Origin: Bacillota bacterium
Lineage (GTDB): Bacteria; Bacillota; Clostridia; Lachnospirales; Lachnospiraceae
NCBI GenBank assembly: GCA_023420935.1
Contig: JAEZUR010000023.1
Coordinates: forward strand, 1-16,972
DNA: 16,972 nt
Direction of reading: 5' to 3'
Shown here: in pieces, positions 1 to 6,867 of the stretch
How positions within the stretch are numbered: the stretch's first letter is position 1
How the letters are laid out: each line of letters starts with the position of its first letter
Made by a program: the position numbers and the translations under genes
The notes under the pieces: generated by a model
Seen by the model: only the letters and a program-made list of their open reading frames with translations
What the model was told of the DNA's origin: nothing
The model's database searches: none

Positions 1-603
1 GGTCAAAAACTGTTCTTGCTTTTAACTTATGCTGGTTCCAGAGGGTATGCCATGGAAGAAACCATGAAGGTAATCAGAAAGAACAATTTAAATGAAATAC
101 AAGAATTTTGTGTAAGAATGCCTGGAAGTTCTTTATTAGAATATGGAGCATTTCCAACAGGAATTCAGAAGCATTTACTTCGATCGGCGGACAAAAAATT
201 AAAACGTATAAGCAGAACTATAAAGAATGAAATGAGAACAAAATCCGTCAACCCTAACCTTCTAGCAGTTTTATTTCGTAATAGTGGAATTAAGATGATA
301 AGTGAATATGGCAAGAAAGGTAGCTTATTTTATGCAGAGGAACATTGTATACGTTGTGGAAGATGTGCGACACTTTGTGCTTTAAAAAATATTGAAGTTA
401 CCAAGGACAAGGTAATTTGGGGAGAGCAGTGTCAACAATGTATGGCGTGTATCCTCTGGTGTCCAACCAATGCAATTAAGCATCCGGCATTAAAAATAGA
501 TAGAAAAAAATATCACAACCCAGAAGTCAATATCATACAAGACAGACTAACAAAGAAGTGGTATAGTGTTATGAAACAGGATGAACATAGTAATGACGAA
601 TAA
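1..603 (+). CDS. EFR1-type flavodoxin/ferredoxin protein, 5' end outside window
   Basis: The reading frame is open from base 1, so this is the C-terminal part of a gene that starts upstream; the TTG at 16 is not a believable start. The first residues (GQKLFLLLTYAGSRG) look like the end of a flavodoxin-like domain. Two [4Fe-4S] motifs follow: CIRCGRCATLC (coding about 346-378) and CQQCMACILWCP (about 430-465), both CxxCxxCxxxC. In the second the last Cys is followed by Pro, as in bacterial ferredoxins; in the first it is followed by Ala. A flavodoxin-like domain followed by a 2x[4Fe-4S] ferredoxin is the layout of the EFR1 family, presumed cytoplasmic electron carriers of anaerobes. Redox partner unknown. 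The next gene starts 28 bases later, so they are probably cotranscribed. Confidence 0.82.
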   Translation, partial: GQKLFLLLTYAGSRGYAMEETMKVIRKNNLNEIQEFCVRMPGSSLLEYGAFPTGIQKHLLRSADKKLKRISRTIKNEMRTKSVNPNLLAVLFRNSGIKMISEYGKKGSLFYAEEHCIRCGRCATLCALKNIEVTKDKVIWGEQCQQCMACILWCPTNAIKHPALKIDRKKYHNPEVNIIQDRLTKKWYSVMKQDEHSNDE

Positions 604-631
604 ATAGTTGTACTATAGATATGGAGCAAAT

Positions 632-1462
632 ATGAAAGAAGAAAGAAAAGTTATTCTGGATAGAGAATTAAAGGTTGAGGCATATCAGTTTACTGGGATC
701 ATGCAAAAGTTTCCTAACCATTTTCATGAGGATTACGTGATCGGATTCATAATGAAAGGGAAGAGAAAATTATCATGTAAAAACCAGACATATACGATAG
801 AACCAGGGGACATGATGTTATTTAATCCAAGAGATAATCACACTTGTGAGCAGATAGATCAGAACACCTTAGATTATCGGTGTCTTAACGTAAAAGAAGA
901 GATTATGCTTGATATTGTGGAAGAGATTACAGGGACTAGGTATCTTCCTTATTTTAGGGCACCCGTTGTATTTCATGCTGATCAAGTTGAACTTCTAAAA
1001 GAAGTCCATGAAATGATTATGGATGAATGCCAAGAATTCTCTAAAGAAGAACAATTTTTATTTCTCATAGAACAACTAATTAGTCATTATGCATTGCCAG
1101 CAGAATCCGTGGTTGTTGAGAATAATCATAATATTCAAAATGTTTGTGATTATGTAAAGGAACATTATGCCCAAACCATAACCCTGGATGAACTGAGTAA
1201 GGTATCTGGATTGAATAAATTTATGCTTCTTAGAACATTTACTAAGTCTCTTGGTGTTACCCCTTATCAATATTTGCAAACTATTCGGATTAATAAAGCC
1301 AAAGAACTGTTAGAATTGGGAAAAGATTCTTTATGGATAGCAATGGCCACTGGGTTCACCGATCAAAGTCACTTTACTAACTTTTTTAAGAAATTGATTG
1401 GGATTACACCAGGTCAATACAAGGATATGTTTAAAGACAGAAATGAGGAGAGACATGAATAA
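632..1462 (+). CDS. AraC-family transcriptional regulator, cupin sensor domain
   Basis: A 276-residue regulator. I place the start at ATG 632, with GGAG at 623-626 upstream; the frame extends to a TTG at 608 that has no ribosome site. The N-terminal half is a cupin-type ligand domain: FPNHFHEDYVIGFIMKGKR and the YTIEPGDMMLFNP strand are typical of AraC_binding. The C-terminal ~100 residues hold the two helix-turn-helix units, with the family signature near the end (MATGFTDQSHFTNFFKK, then GITPGQYK). It overlaps the EamA transporter gene by 8 bases, and the ribosome site of that gene lies within its last codons, so the pair is probably translationally coupled and the regulator may control the transporter. 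The ligand cannot be read from sequence. Confidence 0.9.
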   Translation: MKEERKVILDRELKVEAYQFTGIMQKFPNHFHEDYVIGFIMKGKRKLSCKNQTYTIEPGDMMLFNPRDNHTCEQIDQNTLDYRCLNVKEEIMLDIVEEITGTRYLPYFRAPVVFHADQVELLKEVHEMIMDECQEFSKEEQFLFLIEQLISHYALPAESVVVENNHNIQNVCDYVKEHYAQTITLDELSKVSGLNKFMLLRTFTKSLGVTPYQYLQTIRINKAKELLELGKDSLWIAMATGFTDQSHFTNFFKKLIGITPGQYKDMFKDRNEERHE

Positions 1463-2351
1463 TCAAAAAGTATTGAAAGGGCATATTGCTGCCTTTTTCA
1501 CCATACTAATCTGGGGCACTACATTTATTTCTACAAAACTATTATTGATTGAGTTGACTCCCATTGAAATCTTATTCTTTCGTTTTATTCTTGGAATTGT
1601 AGCATTATTTCTGGTTTATCCGCACCGTCTCATAGTAAAAGATAAAAAGCATGAACTTCTATTTGCCAGTGCAGGGCTATGTGGGATTACTCTTTATTAT
1701 CTACTAGAAAATGTAGCACTTACATTAACCCTGGCTTCCTATGTTGGAGTAATTGTATCAGTGGCACCGTTCTTTACTGGAATTCTGGCCCACTTTTTCT
1801 TAGATGGGGAAAAGCTAAAGGTAAACTTCATACTTGGTTTTATGATAGCTATAGTCGGAATCTGCTTTCTAAGTTTTAATGGAAATACAAGCTATCAGGC
1901 GAATCCAGTTGGAATCGTATTGGCACTATCAGCTTCTTTTGTATGGGCAATTTATTCTATCTTATCGAAGAAAATTAGTTCCTTGGGATACCATACCATT
2001 CAAACCACAAGAAGAACCTTTTTCTATGGACTTTTATTTATGCTACCTGCCGTAGTTATCTACGGAGTTCGTTTGAAATTCCAAGTCTTTGGAAACCCAA
2101 TGTATCTATTTAACATGCTTTTCTTAGGATTAGGTGCATCTGCCCTGTGCTTTGTTACATGGAATGTTGCAGTAAAGAAACTAGGGGCGGTGAAAACCAG
2201 TATCTACATATACATGGTACCAGTGATAACAATTGTAACCTCAATCCTGGTATTGCATGAGAAAATTACTGTATCTGCTACTGTGGGTACCGTACTCACA
2301 TTAGTAGGACTTTTCATTTCAGAAAGTAAATTTGGTTTGGTAAAAATATGA
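1455..2351 (+). CDS. EamA/DMT-family membrane transporter
   Basis: A 298-residue integral membrane protein. ATG 1455 is preceded by GAGGAGAG (1445-1452); the frame is open further upstream inside the AraC gene, but those codons are not needed. The sequence is a series of about ten hydrophobic segments. The first contains IWGTTFISTKLLL, typical of EamA (drug/metabolite transporter) proteins, and the two EamA repeats are visible, the second starting near PVGIVLALSASFVWAIYSI. Members export metabolites, amino acids or drugs across the cytoplasmic membrane. The C-terminus ends with a short KFGLVKI tail. The start overlaps the end of the AraC gene, which suggests coordinated expression. No terminator is seen after it; the padR promoter begins within 2 bases of the stop. 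Confidence 0.9.
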   Translation: MNNQKVLKGHIAAFFTILIWGTTFISTKLLLIELTPIEILFFRFILGIVALFLVYPHRLIVKDKKHELLFASAGLCGITLYYLLENVALTLTLASYVGVIVSVAPFFTGILAHFFLDGEKLKVNFILGFMIAIVGICFLSFNGNTSYQANPVGIVLALSASFVWAIYSILSKKISSLGYHTIQTTRRTFFYGLLFMLPAVVIYGVRLKFQVFGNPMYLFNMLFLGLGASALCFVTWNVAVKKLGAVKTSIYIYMVPVITIVTSILVLHEKITVSATVGTVLTLVGLFISESKFGLVKI

Positions 2352-2352
2352 A

Positions 2353-2381
2353 TTGACAATATCCAACGTTGGATATATAAT
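2353..2381 (+). promoter_or_regulatory. padR promoter with embedded palindromic operator
   Basis: TTGACA (2353-2358), a 17-base spacer and TATAAT (2376-2381) make a full consensus sigma-A promoter. The spacer is almost filled by a perfect 18-bp palindrome, ATATCCAACGTTGGATAT (2359-2376), running into the first base of the -10. A repressor bound there would block RNA polymerase. PadR repressors commonly autoregulate, so this is the likely PadR operator (inference). A near-copy lies upstream of the ABC operon. Confidence 0.85.
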
Positions 2382-2441
2382 GCAAATAAATACAAATGAA
2401 TTTTATAGAGCATGTTTGATAACGATATAGGAGAGGTACCT

Positions 2442-3164
2442 ATGATTCGAGGATTTATTTTATATTATTTAAATATTAAACCAACCCATGGATACGAGAT
2501 ACAAAAGCATTTACAGGTATCTGGAACCGAACAATGGGCAAAGATACAGTCTGGTTCGATATATTATGCCCTTACCAAGCTGGAGAAAGAAAAGTTCATT
2601 GAAGTCTTGAAGGAAGAGCGAATTGGTTCTAGAATCCGAAAGATTTATCAGATTACAGAGAACGGTAAGAAAGAGTTACACCGAGAAATGATGGAAGAAC
2701 TAGCGAAGCCTTTGGTCACTACAGGGTCTACCAAGTTTATAACAGATCCTATGCTAAATACTCTGTCAAAGGACGAATGTATTCCTATTATTGAGAATCA
2801 TATAAAACAGCTTGATGTGCAGAAGAAATTCTGGGAGAAATGGCAGAAAGTGAAAGCATCAGATGGTGCACTTGAGATTACGAAATTAAGCTTTCAGATG
2901 ACCATAGAAAGTCTGAAAAGCCAGATTGTATGGCATGAAGAGTTACTGAAAAACATCGATGTATATATTGAGTGTAGTGAATTCACTAAGAATGTGATCA
3001 AACAATTTGATTTTGATGCACTAGATAGCAGTATGGATGGAAAAGATCAAGTGGATGATAAGATTGAGTATATTAAGAAGTTAAAAGCAACCATACTAGA
3101 GGATCCTAGAAATGCAATTGATAATTTAGATCGTATGTTAGATGAATTAATAAAACAAAAATAG
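2442..3164 (+). CDS. PadR-family transcriptional repressor
   Basis: A 240-residue protein. ATG 2442 is chosen because it has AGGAGAGG (2430-2436 region) at good spacing; ATG 2412 in the same frame lacks a ribosome site. Residues 1-80 form the PadR winged helix: IRGFILYYLNIKPTHGYEI, then GSIYYALTKLEKEKFIEV and a basic wing ending RKIYQITENGKKEL. The remainder is helical, charged and long, as in PadR proteins with a C-terminal Vir-type dimerisation region. PadR proteins repress efflux and detoxification genes until a small molecule binds. It is followed by hairpins and then by an ABC exporter operon whose leader carries the same palindrome as the padR promoter, so that exporter is the likely target. 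The inducer is unknown. Confidence 0.9.
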   Translation: MIRGFILYYLNIKPTHGYEIQKHLQVSGTEQWAKIQSGSIYYALTKLEKEKFIEVLKEERIGSRIRKIYQITENGKKELHREMMEELAKPLVTTGSTKFITDPMLNTLSKDECIPIIENHIKQLDVQKKFWEKWQKVKASDGALEITKLSFQMTIESLKSQIVWHEELLKNIDVYIECSEFTKNVIKQFDFDALDSSMDGKDQVDDKIEYIKKLKATILEDPRNAIDNLDRMLDELIKQK

Positions 3165-3180
3165 TCCCCAAAGCGGGACT
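3163..3180 (+). terminator. hairpin at the end of padR, probable terminator
   Basis: AGTCCC (3163-3168), overlapping the padR stop, pairs with GGGACT (3175-3180). A modest T-rich run (TTCTGAGTTTTCT) follows. The short stem and broken T tract suggest incomplete termination, which would let some padR transcription reach the ABC genes. Confidence 0.55.
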
Positions 3181-3184
3181 TTCT

Positions 3185-3219
3185 GAGTTTTCTATAAACG
3201 TTACAGTTGTAGAAAACTC
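3185..3219. repeat. inverted repeat downstream of padR
   Basis: GAGTTTTCTA (3185-3194) and TAGAAAACTC (3210-3219) are perfect 10-bp arms around a 15-base loop. The + strand continues with A residues, not T, so this is not a standard intrinsic terminator. It lies between the padR hairpin and the ABC-operon promoter. Role not determined. Confidence 0.5.
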
Positions 3220-3225
3220 TAAAAA

Positions 3226-3255
3226 AAGTCATATATCCAATGTTGGATAAATAAT
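3226..3255 (+). promoter_or_regulatory. ABC-operon promoter with second PadR-type operator
   Basis: ATCCAATGTTGGAT (3235-3248) differs by one base from the core of the padR promoter palindrome (ATCCAACGTTGGAT). AATAAT at 3250-3255 is a fair -10 at the same position relative to the palindrome as in the padR promoter. The -35 is weak (AAGTCA 3226-3231, 18-base spacer). The promoter call is tentative; the repeated palindrome is directly visible. Confidence 0.65.
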
Positions 3256-3256
3256 A

Positions 3257-3290
3257 TTGGACAACAAAAGCATAACCATGTATTGTCCAA
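3257..3290. repeat. inverted repeat in the ABC-operon leader
   Basis: TTGGACAA (3257-3264) and TTGTCCAA (3283-3290) are perfect 8-bp arms around 18 bases. They lie just downstream of the PadR-type palindrome and share its TTGGA half-site start, so this could be a weaker second binding site or a leader hairpin. Confidence 0.4.
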
Positions 3291-3327
3291 AACAAATGTA
3301 AGCAACAAGGAAAAGGAGAGAATTAGG

Positions 3328-4089
3328 ATGAATGAAAATGCAAATTTATTAGAAGTGAGCCAACTTAGCAAAAACTATGGAGAGAAAGGAGTTGTTCAGG
3401 GAATCAATTTTACTGTAGCAAAAGGTGAAATTCTAGGTTTTCTTGGACCAAATGGAGCAGGAAAAAGTACTACCATTAAAATGATTACGGGAATAGAAGA
3501 TATGGATCAGGGAGTCATTGTATTTGATGGGAATAATGTAACAAAAACAAAGCGTAATCTTAAGAAACAATTAGGTGTTGTACCTCAAGATATTGCAGTT
3601 TATGAGGATTTAACTGCATACGACAATGTTTCTTTTTTCTGTTCACTGTATGGATATGCAGGAAACGAACGTAAGAGAAGAACCAAAGAAGCATTGGAAT
3701 TCGTTGGATTGTGGGAACGAAGAAAGGAGTATCCTAGTAAATTCTCAGGTGGTATGAAACGTAGACTTAATATTGCTTGTTCCATTGCACATTCTCCTCA
3801 ATTGCTTATCATGGATGAACCAACGGTTGGTATTGATCCACAGTCAAGAAATCATATTATGGAAACAATAAAAGAATTAAATCAACGAGGAACTACAGTG
3901 ATCTATGTATCTCATTACATGGAGGAGATTGAGGAACTTTGTAATCGGATTATTATAATGGATCATGGAGTTATTCTAAAAGACCAGGATAAACAGTCTA
4001 TGAAAGCAGAGTATGAAACCCAAGGTCTGTATAGTTTAGAAGAAATATTCTTACAGTTGACTGGAACACAACTGCGAGACGAGGAGTAA
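3328..4089 (+). CDS. ABC transporter ATP-binding protein, ABC-2 exporter type
   Basis: A 253-residue nucleotide-binding subunit. ATG 3328 follows AAGGAGAG (3313-3320); an in-frame TTG at 3283 would begin inside the operator/inverted-repeat region. All catalytic motifs are present: Walker A GPNGAGKST (residues 40-48), signature FSGG (139-142, Phe instead of Leu), Walker B LLIMDEP with D163/E164, and the H-loop His196 in YVSHYMEE. The single domain and the VGIDPQSR D-loop are typical of exporters paired with ABC-2 permeases. It powers transport through the two permeases that follow, 16 bases away and then overlapping. One ATPase with two unlike permeases behind a repressor resembles antibiotic or lipid export modules; the substrate cannot be deduced. 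Confidence 0.93.
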   Translation: MNENANLLEVSQLSKNYGEKGVVQGINFTVAKGEILGFLGPNGAGKSTTIKMITGIEDMDQGVIVFDGNNVTKTKRNLKKQLGVVPQDIAVYEDLTAYDNVSFFCSLYGYAGNERKRRTKEALEFVGLWERRKEYPSKFSGGMKRRLNIACSIAHSPQLLIMDEPTVGIDPQSRNHIMETIKELNQRGTTVIYVSHYMEEIEELCNRIIIMDHGVILKDQDKQSMKAEYETQGLYSLEEIFLQLTGTQLRDEE

Positions 4090-4105
4090 GAAAGGGGGGA
4101 AGCAT

Positions 4106-4873
4106 ATGAAAATGTGGTCTTATTTATTTTGGTTTTATTTCAAGCGAACCATAAAGGATGGATTCACCATTGGATATAGCATTATCTTTCCATTGGTAAT
4201 GATAACGTTATTAGGATTCTTACTGAAGAATAGTTATGGAGCTATGATAACAGGATTTCAGTATTATGCAATTGTACTATTACCATTTTGCATCCTTTGC
4301 GAAATCATTACTGCTGCATATCTAGGGCAAGAGGAGGCAAGAAAAAAGGTTGCAGAACGCTTCTTAGTAGCACCAGTATCAGAAAAGATGATTGTAGGTA
4401 CTAAATTACTGGCTGGAACCTGCGCTCTTAGTGTTTGTCATGGCATAGTTATGATCATAGCGACATTAGTATGGCATGTGGATTATGGAACATACGGATT
4501 TCTAATTTTTATTCAATATACCGCACTCACTTCATTATCTTTTGCAATTGGTCTTTGGATGGGACTTGGTATGAAGAATTTTATTGTTATTAAAAACTTT
4601 ATGAACTTGCCGATTTTTTTATTTGCAATTATGGGGGGATGTTTTTATCCAATTGGTTCACTTAATAAATTGATTGATTTTATGCTTAAATTATCACCAC
4701 TTACTTGGATAAATCGGGGCTCTTTCTTAAGTATTTATGATGGAGATAGTTTTGTTTTAGTAGTGGTAATTGGTTGTCTAGCGGTAGTTGGTATTCTATG
4801 TGGGATAGGTGCAATGATTACATTTAAAAAGGAGGATTTTTTGTATGGAGATTTACTTAATAGCCATAAATAA
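4106..4873 (+). CDS. ABC-2 type transporter permease, first subunit
   Basis: A 255-residue membrane protein starting at ATG 4106 behind AAAGGGGGG (4091-4099). It has about six hydrophobic segments, beginning with YSIIFPLVMITLLGFLL and ending with VLVVVIGCLAVVGILCGIGAMI. The middle carries the ABC-2 pattern (GQEEARKKVAERFLVAPVSEKMIVGTKLLAG, then a PLTWINRG stretch before the last segment). There is no large external loop, unlike the next gene. It lies 16 bases after the ATPase gene, and its last 29 bases overlap the second permease, whose ribosome site (GGAGG, 4831-4835) lies inside this coding region. The two permeases probably form a heterodimer in the cytoplasmic membrane. Confidence 0.88.
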   Translation: MKMWSYLFWFYFKRTIKDGFTIGYSIIFPLVMITLLGFLLKNSYGAMITGFQYYAIVLLPFCILCEIITAAYLGQEEARKKVAERFLVAPVSEKMIVGTKLLAGTCALSVCHGIVMIIATLVWHVDYGTYGFLIFIQYTALTSLSFAIGLWMGLGMKNFIVIKNFMNLPIFLFAIMGGCFYPIGSLNKLIDFMLKLSPLTWINRGSFLSIYDGDSFVLVVVIGCLAVVGILCGIGAMITFKKEDFLYGDLLNSHK

Positions 4874-5711
4874 TTTTAAACGAAGCTTAACACATAGAAC
4901 AAGATTTATAGTAGGATTGGTGTTACCAATTGTTTTATGCTTTATCGCTGGAATAATGAATACAGTTAGCAAAGCCAACATTAGAGTTGGGGTTCTTAAG
5001 GATGTGTCAATTGTAAAGACGCTAGAAGAAACAGAGGGGTTCCAGGCATCACTTGCTAGCGAGGATACTTATCATACGGATCTGATTATGGGAAAATATC
5101 AAGTAGTAATAGGACGTGATATGTCAATCCTATCCGTAAATAATAAGAAAATAGAAGCATATTATCAAACCATTATGAATGCAGTGTTACAAGGGAAAAA
5201 AGTGAATACAAGTTTATGGAAAGGGAATGCATTGACTAAAGAAGAACGAAGTATTGCATTTTTAATGACCTTATTTTTGGTTATGGCAACTGTGAATGGA
5301 GCAACTCTAATAGCAGATAAAAAGGTAGGCACGTATGATAGATGCTTACAGGCGATAAAAAGTGGCAGAAATTATGTTTTGGGTAATTATGTATTTAATT
5401 TTTTGTTTACCTTATTTCAAGTATCCTTAGCACTTATTCTTATGTCAGTGATACAAAAAAATAGTATTAGTTTACTTGCATTATTGGCACTGTCTCTGTT
5501 TATCTCGTTCGTTACTACCATCTATGCAACCATATTATGTTTACTTTGTAAAAGCGATGTACAAGCGAACATAACTGCTAGTTCTTTGGCTTCCATTTTA
5601 TCTATCATAGGCGGTACTTTTATTGCTATTAGCAATATGCCACCGGTTCTACAATATGTTAGCGTAATAAGCCCAATCAGGTGGGTATTAGAATTAAGCA
5701 AGTATTTATAA
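4845..5711 (+). CDS. ABC-2 type transporter permease, second subunit, short C-terminus
   Basis: A 288-residue protein starting at ATG 4845, with GGAGG at 4831-4835. It has one N-terminal membrane segment (FIVGLVLPIVLCFIAGIMNTV), an extracytoplasmic domain of about 100 residues, then four hydrophobic segments (SIAFLMTLFLVMATVNGATLI, YVLGNYVFNFLFTLFQ and onwards, LLALLALSLFISFVTTIY, SLASILSIIGGTFIAI). This is the ABC-2 membrane 3 layout. It stops right after SPIRWVLELSKYL, where other family members, including the permease at 13351 in this window, continue with one more membrane helix. No hydrophobic continuation is present in the other frames after 5711. It is either a natural short form or a C-terminal deletion. 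It probably pairs with the preceding permease. Confidence 0.85.
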   Translation: MEIYLIAINNFKRSLTHRTRFIVGLVLPIVLCFIAGIMNTVSKANIRVGVLKDVSIVKTLEETEGFQASLASEDTYHTDLIMGKYQVVIGRDMSILSVNNKKIEAYYQTIMNAVLQGKKVNTSLWKGNALTKEERSIAFLMTLFLVMATVNGATLIADKKVGTYDRCLQAIKSGRNYVLGNYVFNFLFTLFQVSLALILMSVIQKNSISLLALLALSLFISFVTTIYATILCLLCKSDVQANITASSLASILSIIGGTFIAISNMPPVLQYVSVISPIRWVLELSKYL

Positions 5712-5739
5712 AAATGCCATAGTAATGAGATACAGATTA

Positions 5740-5748
5740 TGGTAAAAT
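5740..5748 (+). promoter_or_regulatory. extended -10 promoter upstream of the PNPOx-like gene
   Basis: TGGTAAAAT combines a TGn extension with the -10 TAAAAT (5743-5748). There is no good -35 at 17 bases, as is common for extended -10 promoters. It suggests the gene at 5786 is transcribed separately from the ABC operon. Confidence 0.5.
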
Positions 5749-5785
5749 GTACAAAAGATAAAATCAAGCGCAGGGGGATTCTATT

Positions 5786-6205
5786 ATGATGAGAGATGCA
5801 GTGCAAACAATCGGTAATATCATTGACAAGCAAAAGACAGCTTTTATAAGTTCCGTGGATGAGGATGGATTTCCAAATATGAAAGCCATGTTAGCACCTC
5901 GCAAACGGGAGGGAATCAAAGAAATCTATTTTACTACTAATACATCTTCCATGCGTGTTGAACAATATAGAAAAGACCCAAAGGCATGTGTTTATTTTTG
6001 TGATAACCGATTTTTCCGTGGTGTCATGCTGAAAGGAACCATGGAAGTAATAGAAGATCAGGAAACGAAAGAGATGATATGGTTACCAGGAGACACCATG
6101 TACTATCCACTTGGTGTCACAGACCCAGATTATTGTGTATTAAAGTTTACAGCAAGTTCTGGAAGATATTATAGTAATTTTAAATCAGAGAATTTTCAGA
6201 TTTAA
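5786..6205 (+). CDS. pyridoxamine 5'-phosphate oxidase-like (split-barrel FMN-binding) protein
   Basis: A 139-residue protein from ATG 5786 (or 5789), with CAGGGGGA (5771-5778) upstream. The N-terminal KTAFISSVDEDGFPNMKAMLAP, the strand IKEIYFTTNTSSMRVEQYRKDPKACVYF and the later MLKGTMEVIEDQETKEMIW match the PNPOx-like split barrel of the general-stress-protein-26 type. Such proteins bind FMN, F420 or haem and act on small substrates. The short length, and the lack of the full PdxH substrate-binding tail, argue against a true PdxH. It has its own likely promoter at 5740 and is followed by a hairpin, so it may be a single-gene unit. Cofactor and substrate are not determined. Confidence 0.85.
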   Translation: MMRDAVQTIGNIIDKQKTAFISSVDEDGFPNMKAMLAPRKREGIKEIYFTTNTSSMRVEQYRKDPKACVYFCDNRFFRGVMLKGTMEVIEDQETKEMIWLPGDTMYYPLGVTDPDYCVLKFTASSGRYYSNFKSENFQI

Positions 6206-6211
6206 GTAAGA

Positions 6212-6241
6212 GTGGTGGAACTAAAATGCGTGTTCCATCAT
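6212..6241 (+). terminator. hairpin after the PNPOx-like gene, possible terminator
   Basis: GTGGTGGAAC (6212-6221) can pair with GTTCCATCAT (6232-6241) as an RNA stem of ten pairs including two G-U pairs, around a 10-base loop. Only a weak T-rich sequence follows, so termination is uncertain. Confidence 0.4.
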
Positions 6242-6280
6242 TAGTTGAAAGCTAGTCGTAGCTGGCAGAAGGGTATTAAT

Positions 6281-6781
6281 ATGAAATTTATATACTGTCC
6301 TCATTGTGGTGATAAACTGATACAGAAGGAAATAGGGGACGAAGGGATGATGCCATATTGTAATCAATGCGAGATACCTGTCTTTGATGTATTCCAAACT
6401 TGTGTTATAGTTCTGGTAGTAAATGAATATCAGGAAATAGCTTTACTTAGGCAGGATTATGTTTCTCAAACTACCTTAGTTTGTGTTGCAGGCCATATAA
6501 AGTCAGGAGAAACCGCAGAATATACCGCGACAAGAGAAGTAGAAGAAGAGATAGGATTACATACAGAACAATTAGCTTATATGAAGAGCTATTATTATGA
6601 AAAAAGAGATATGATGATGTTAGGATTTATCGCATCAGTTCTAAAAGCAGAGTTACACTTATCCAAGGAAGTAGATCATGCAGAATGGTTTACGTTGGAA
6701 GTTGCACTGACAAAAGTGAAAGAAGGAAGTATTGCAATGCAGCTCATTGAAGATTATAGGGAGAGCTTGCACAATTCATAG
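6281..6781 (+). CDS. Nudix hydrolase with N-terminal zinc ribbon
   Basis: A 166-residue protein. ATG 6281 follows AGAAGGG; the frame extends to a TTG at 6245 without a ribosome site. An N-terminal zinc ribbon has C6/C9 (CPHC) and C27/C30 (CNQC). A complete Nudix box follows at residues 71-93: G, five residues, E77, seven residues, then REVEEEIGL, matching the Mg-binding consensus exactly. The combination resembles the zinc-ribbon Nudix proteins related to NADH pyrophosphatase (NudC), but it is shorter than NudC and I do not see the NudC SQPWPFP motif, so the substrate (a nucleoside diphosphate derivative) is open. It probably acts in nucleotide clean-up in the cytoplasm. It lies 75 bases after the flavoprotein gene. 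Confidence 0.88.
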   Translation: MKFIYCPHCGDKLIQKEIGDEGMMPYCNQCEIPVFDVFQTCVIVLVVNEYQEIALLRQDYVSQTTLVCVAGHIKSGETAEYTATREVEEEIGLHTEQLAYMKSYYYEKRDMMMLGFIASVLKAELHLSKEVDHAEWFTLEVALTKVKEGSIAMQLIEDYRESLHNS

Positions 6782-6867
6782 TATAAATCATAGTATTAAT
6801 AAAATTCCCCAACTCAGGATAAAATATTAGTTAGATTATATGGAGAAAAAACGGAGGAATCTATTCT

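Noticed and set aside
1076..1279. Minus-strand open frames within genes (for example 1076-1279, 3047-3295, 10097-10369, 16248-16535)
   Set aside because: They are antisense to well-supported genes, lack ribosome sites and have no recognisable protein features.
1398..1454. Upstream extension of the EamA gene to a TTG at 1398
   Set aside because: It lies inside the AraC gene, has no ribosome site, and the ATG at 1455 has a good GAGGAGAG at proper spacing and gives a normal-length transporter.
3283..3327. Start of the first ABC ATPase at TTG 3283
   Set aside because: This start falls in the TTGTCCAA inverted repeat of the leader; ATG 3328 has the clear AAGGAGAG site and the natural N-terminus.
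5700..5785. Frameshift at the end of the permease at 4845
   Set aside because: No frame after 5700 encodes a hydrophobic continuation, so a single indel cannot restore the missing helix.
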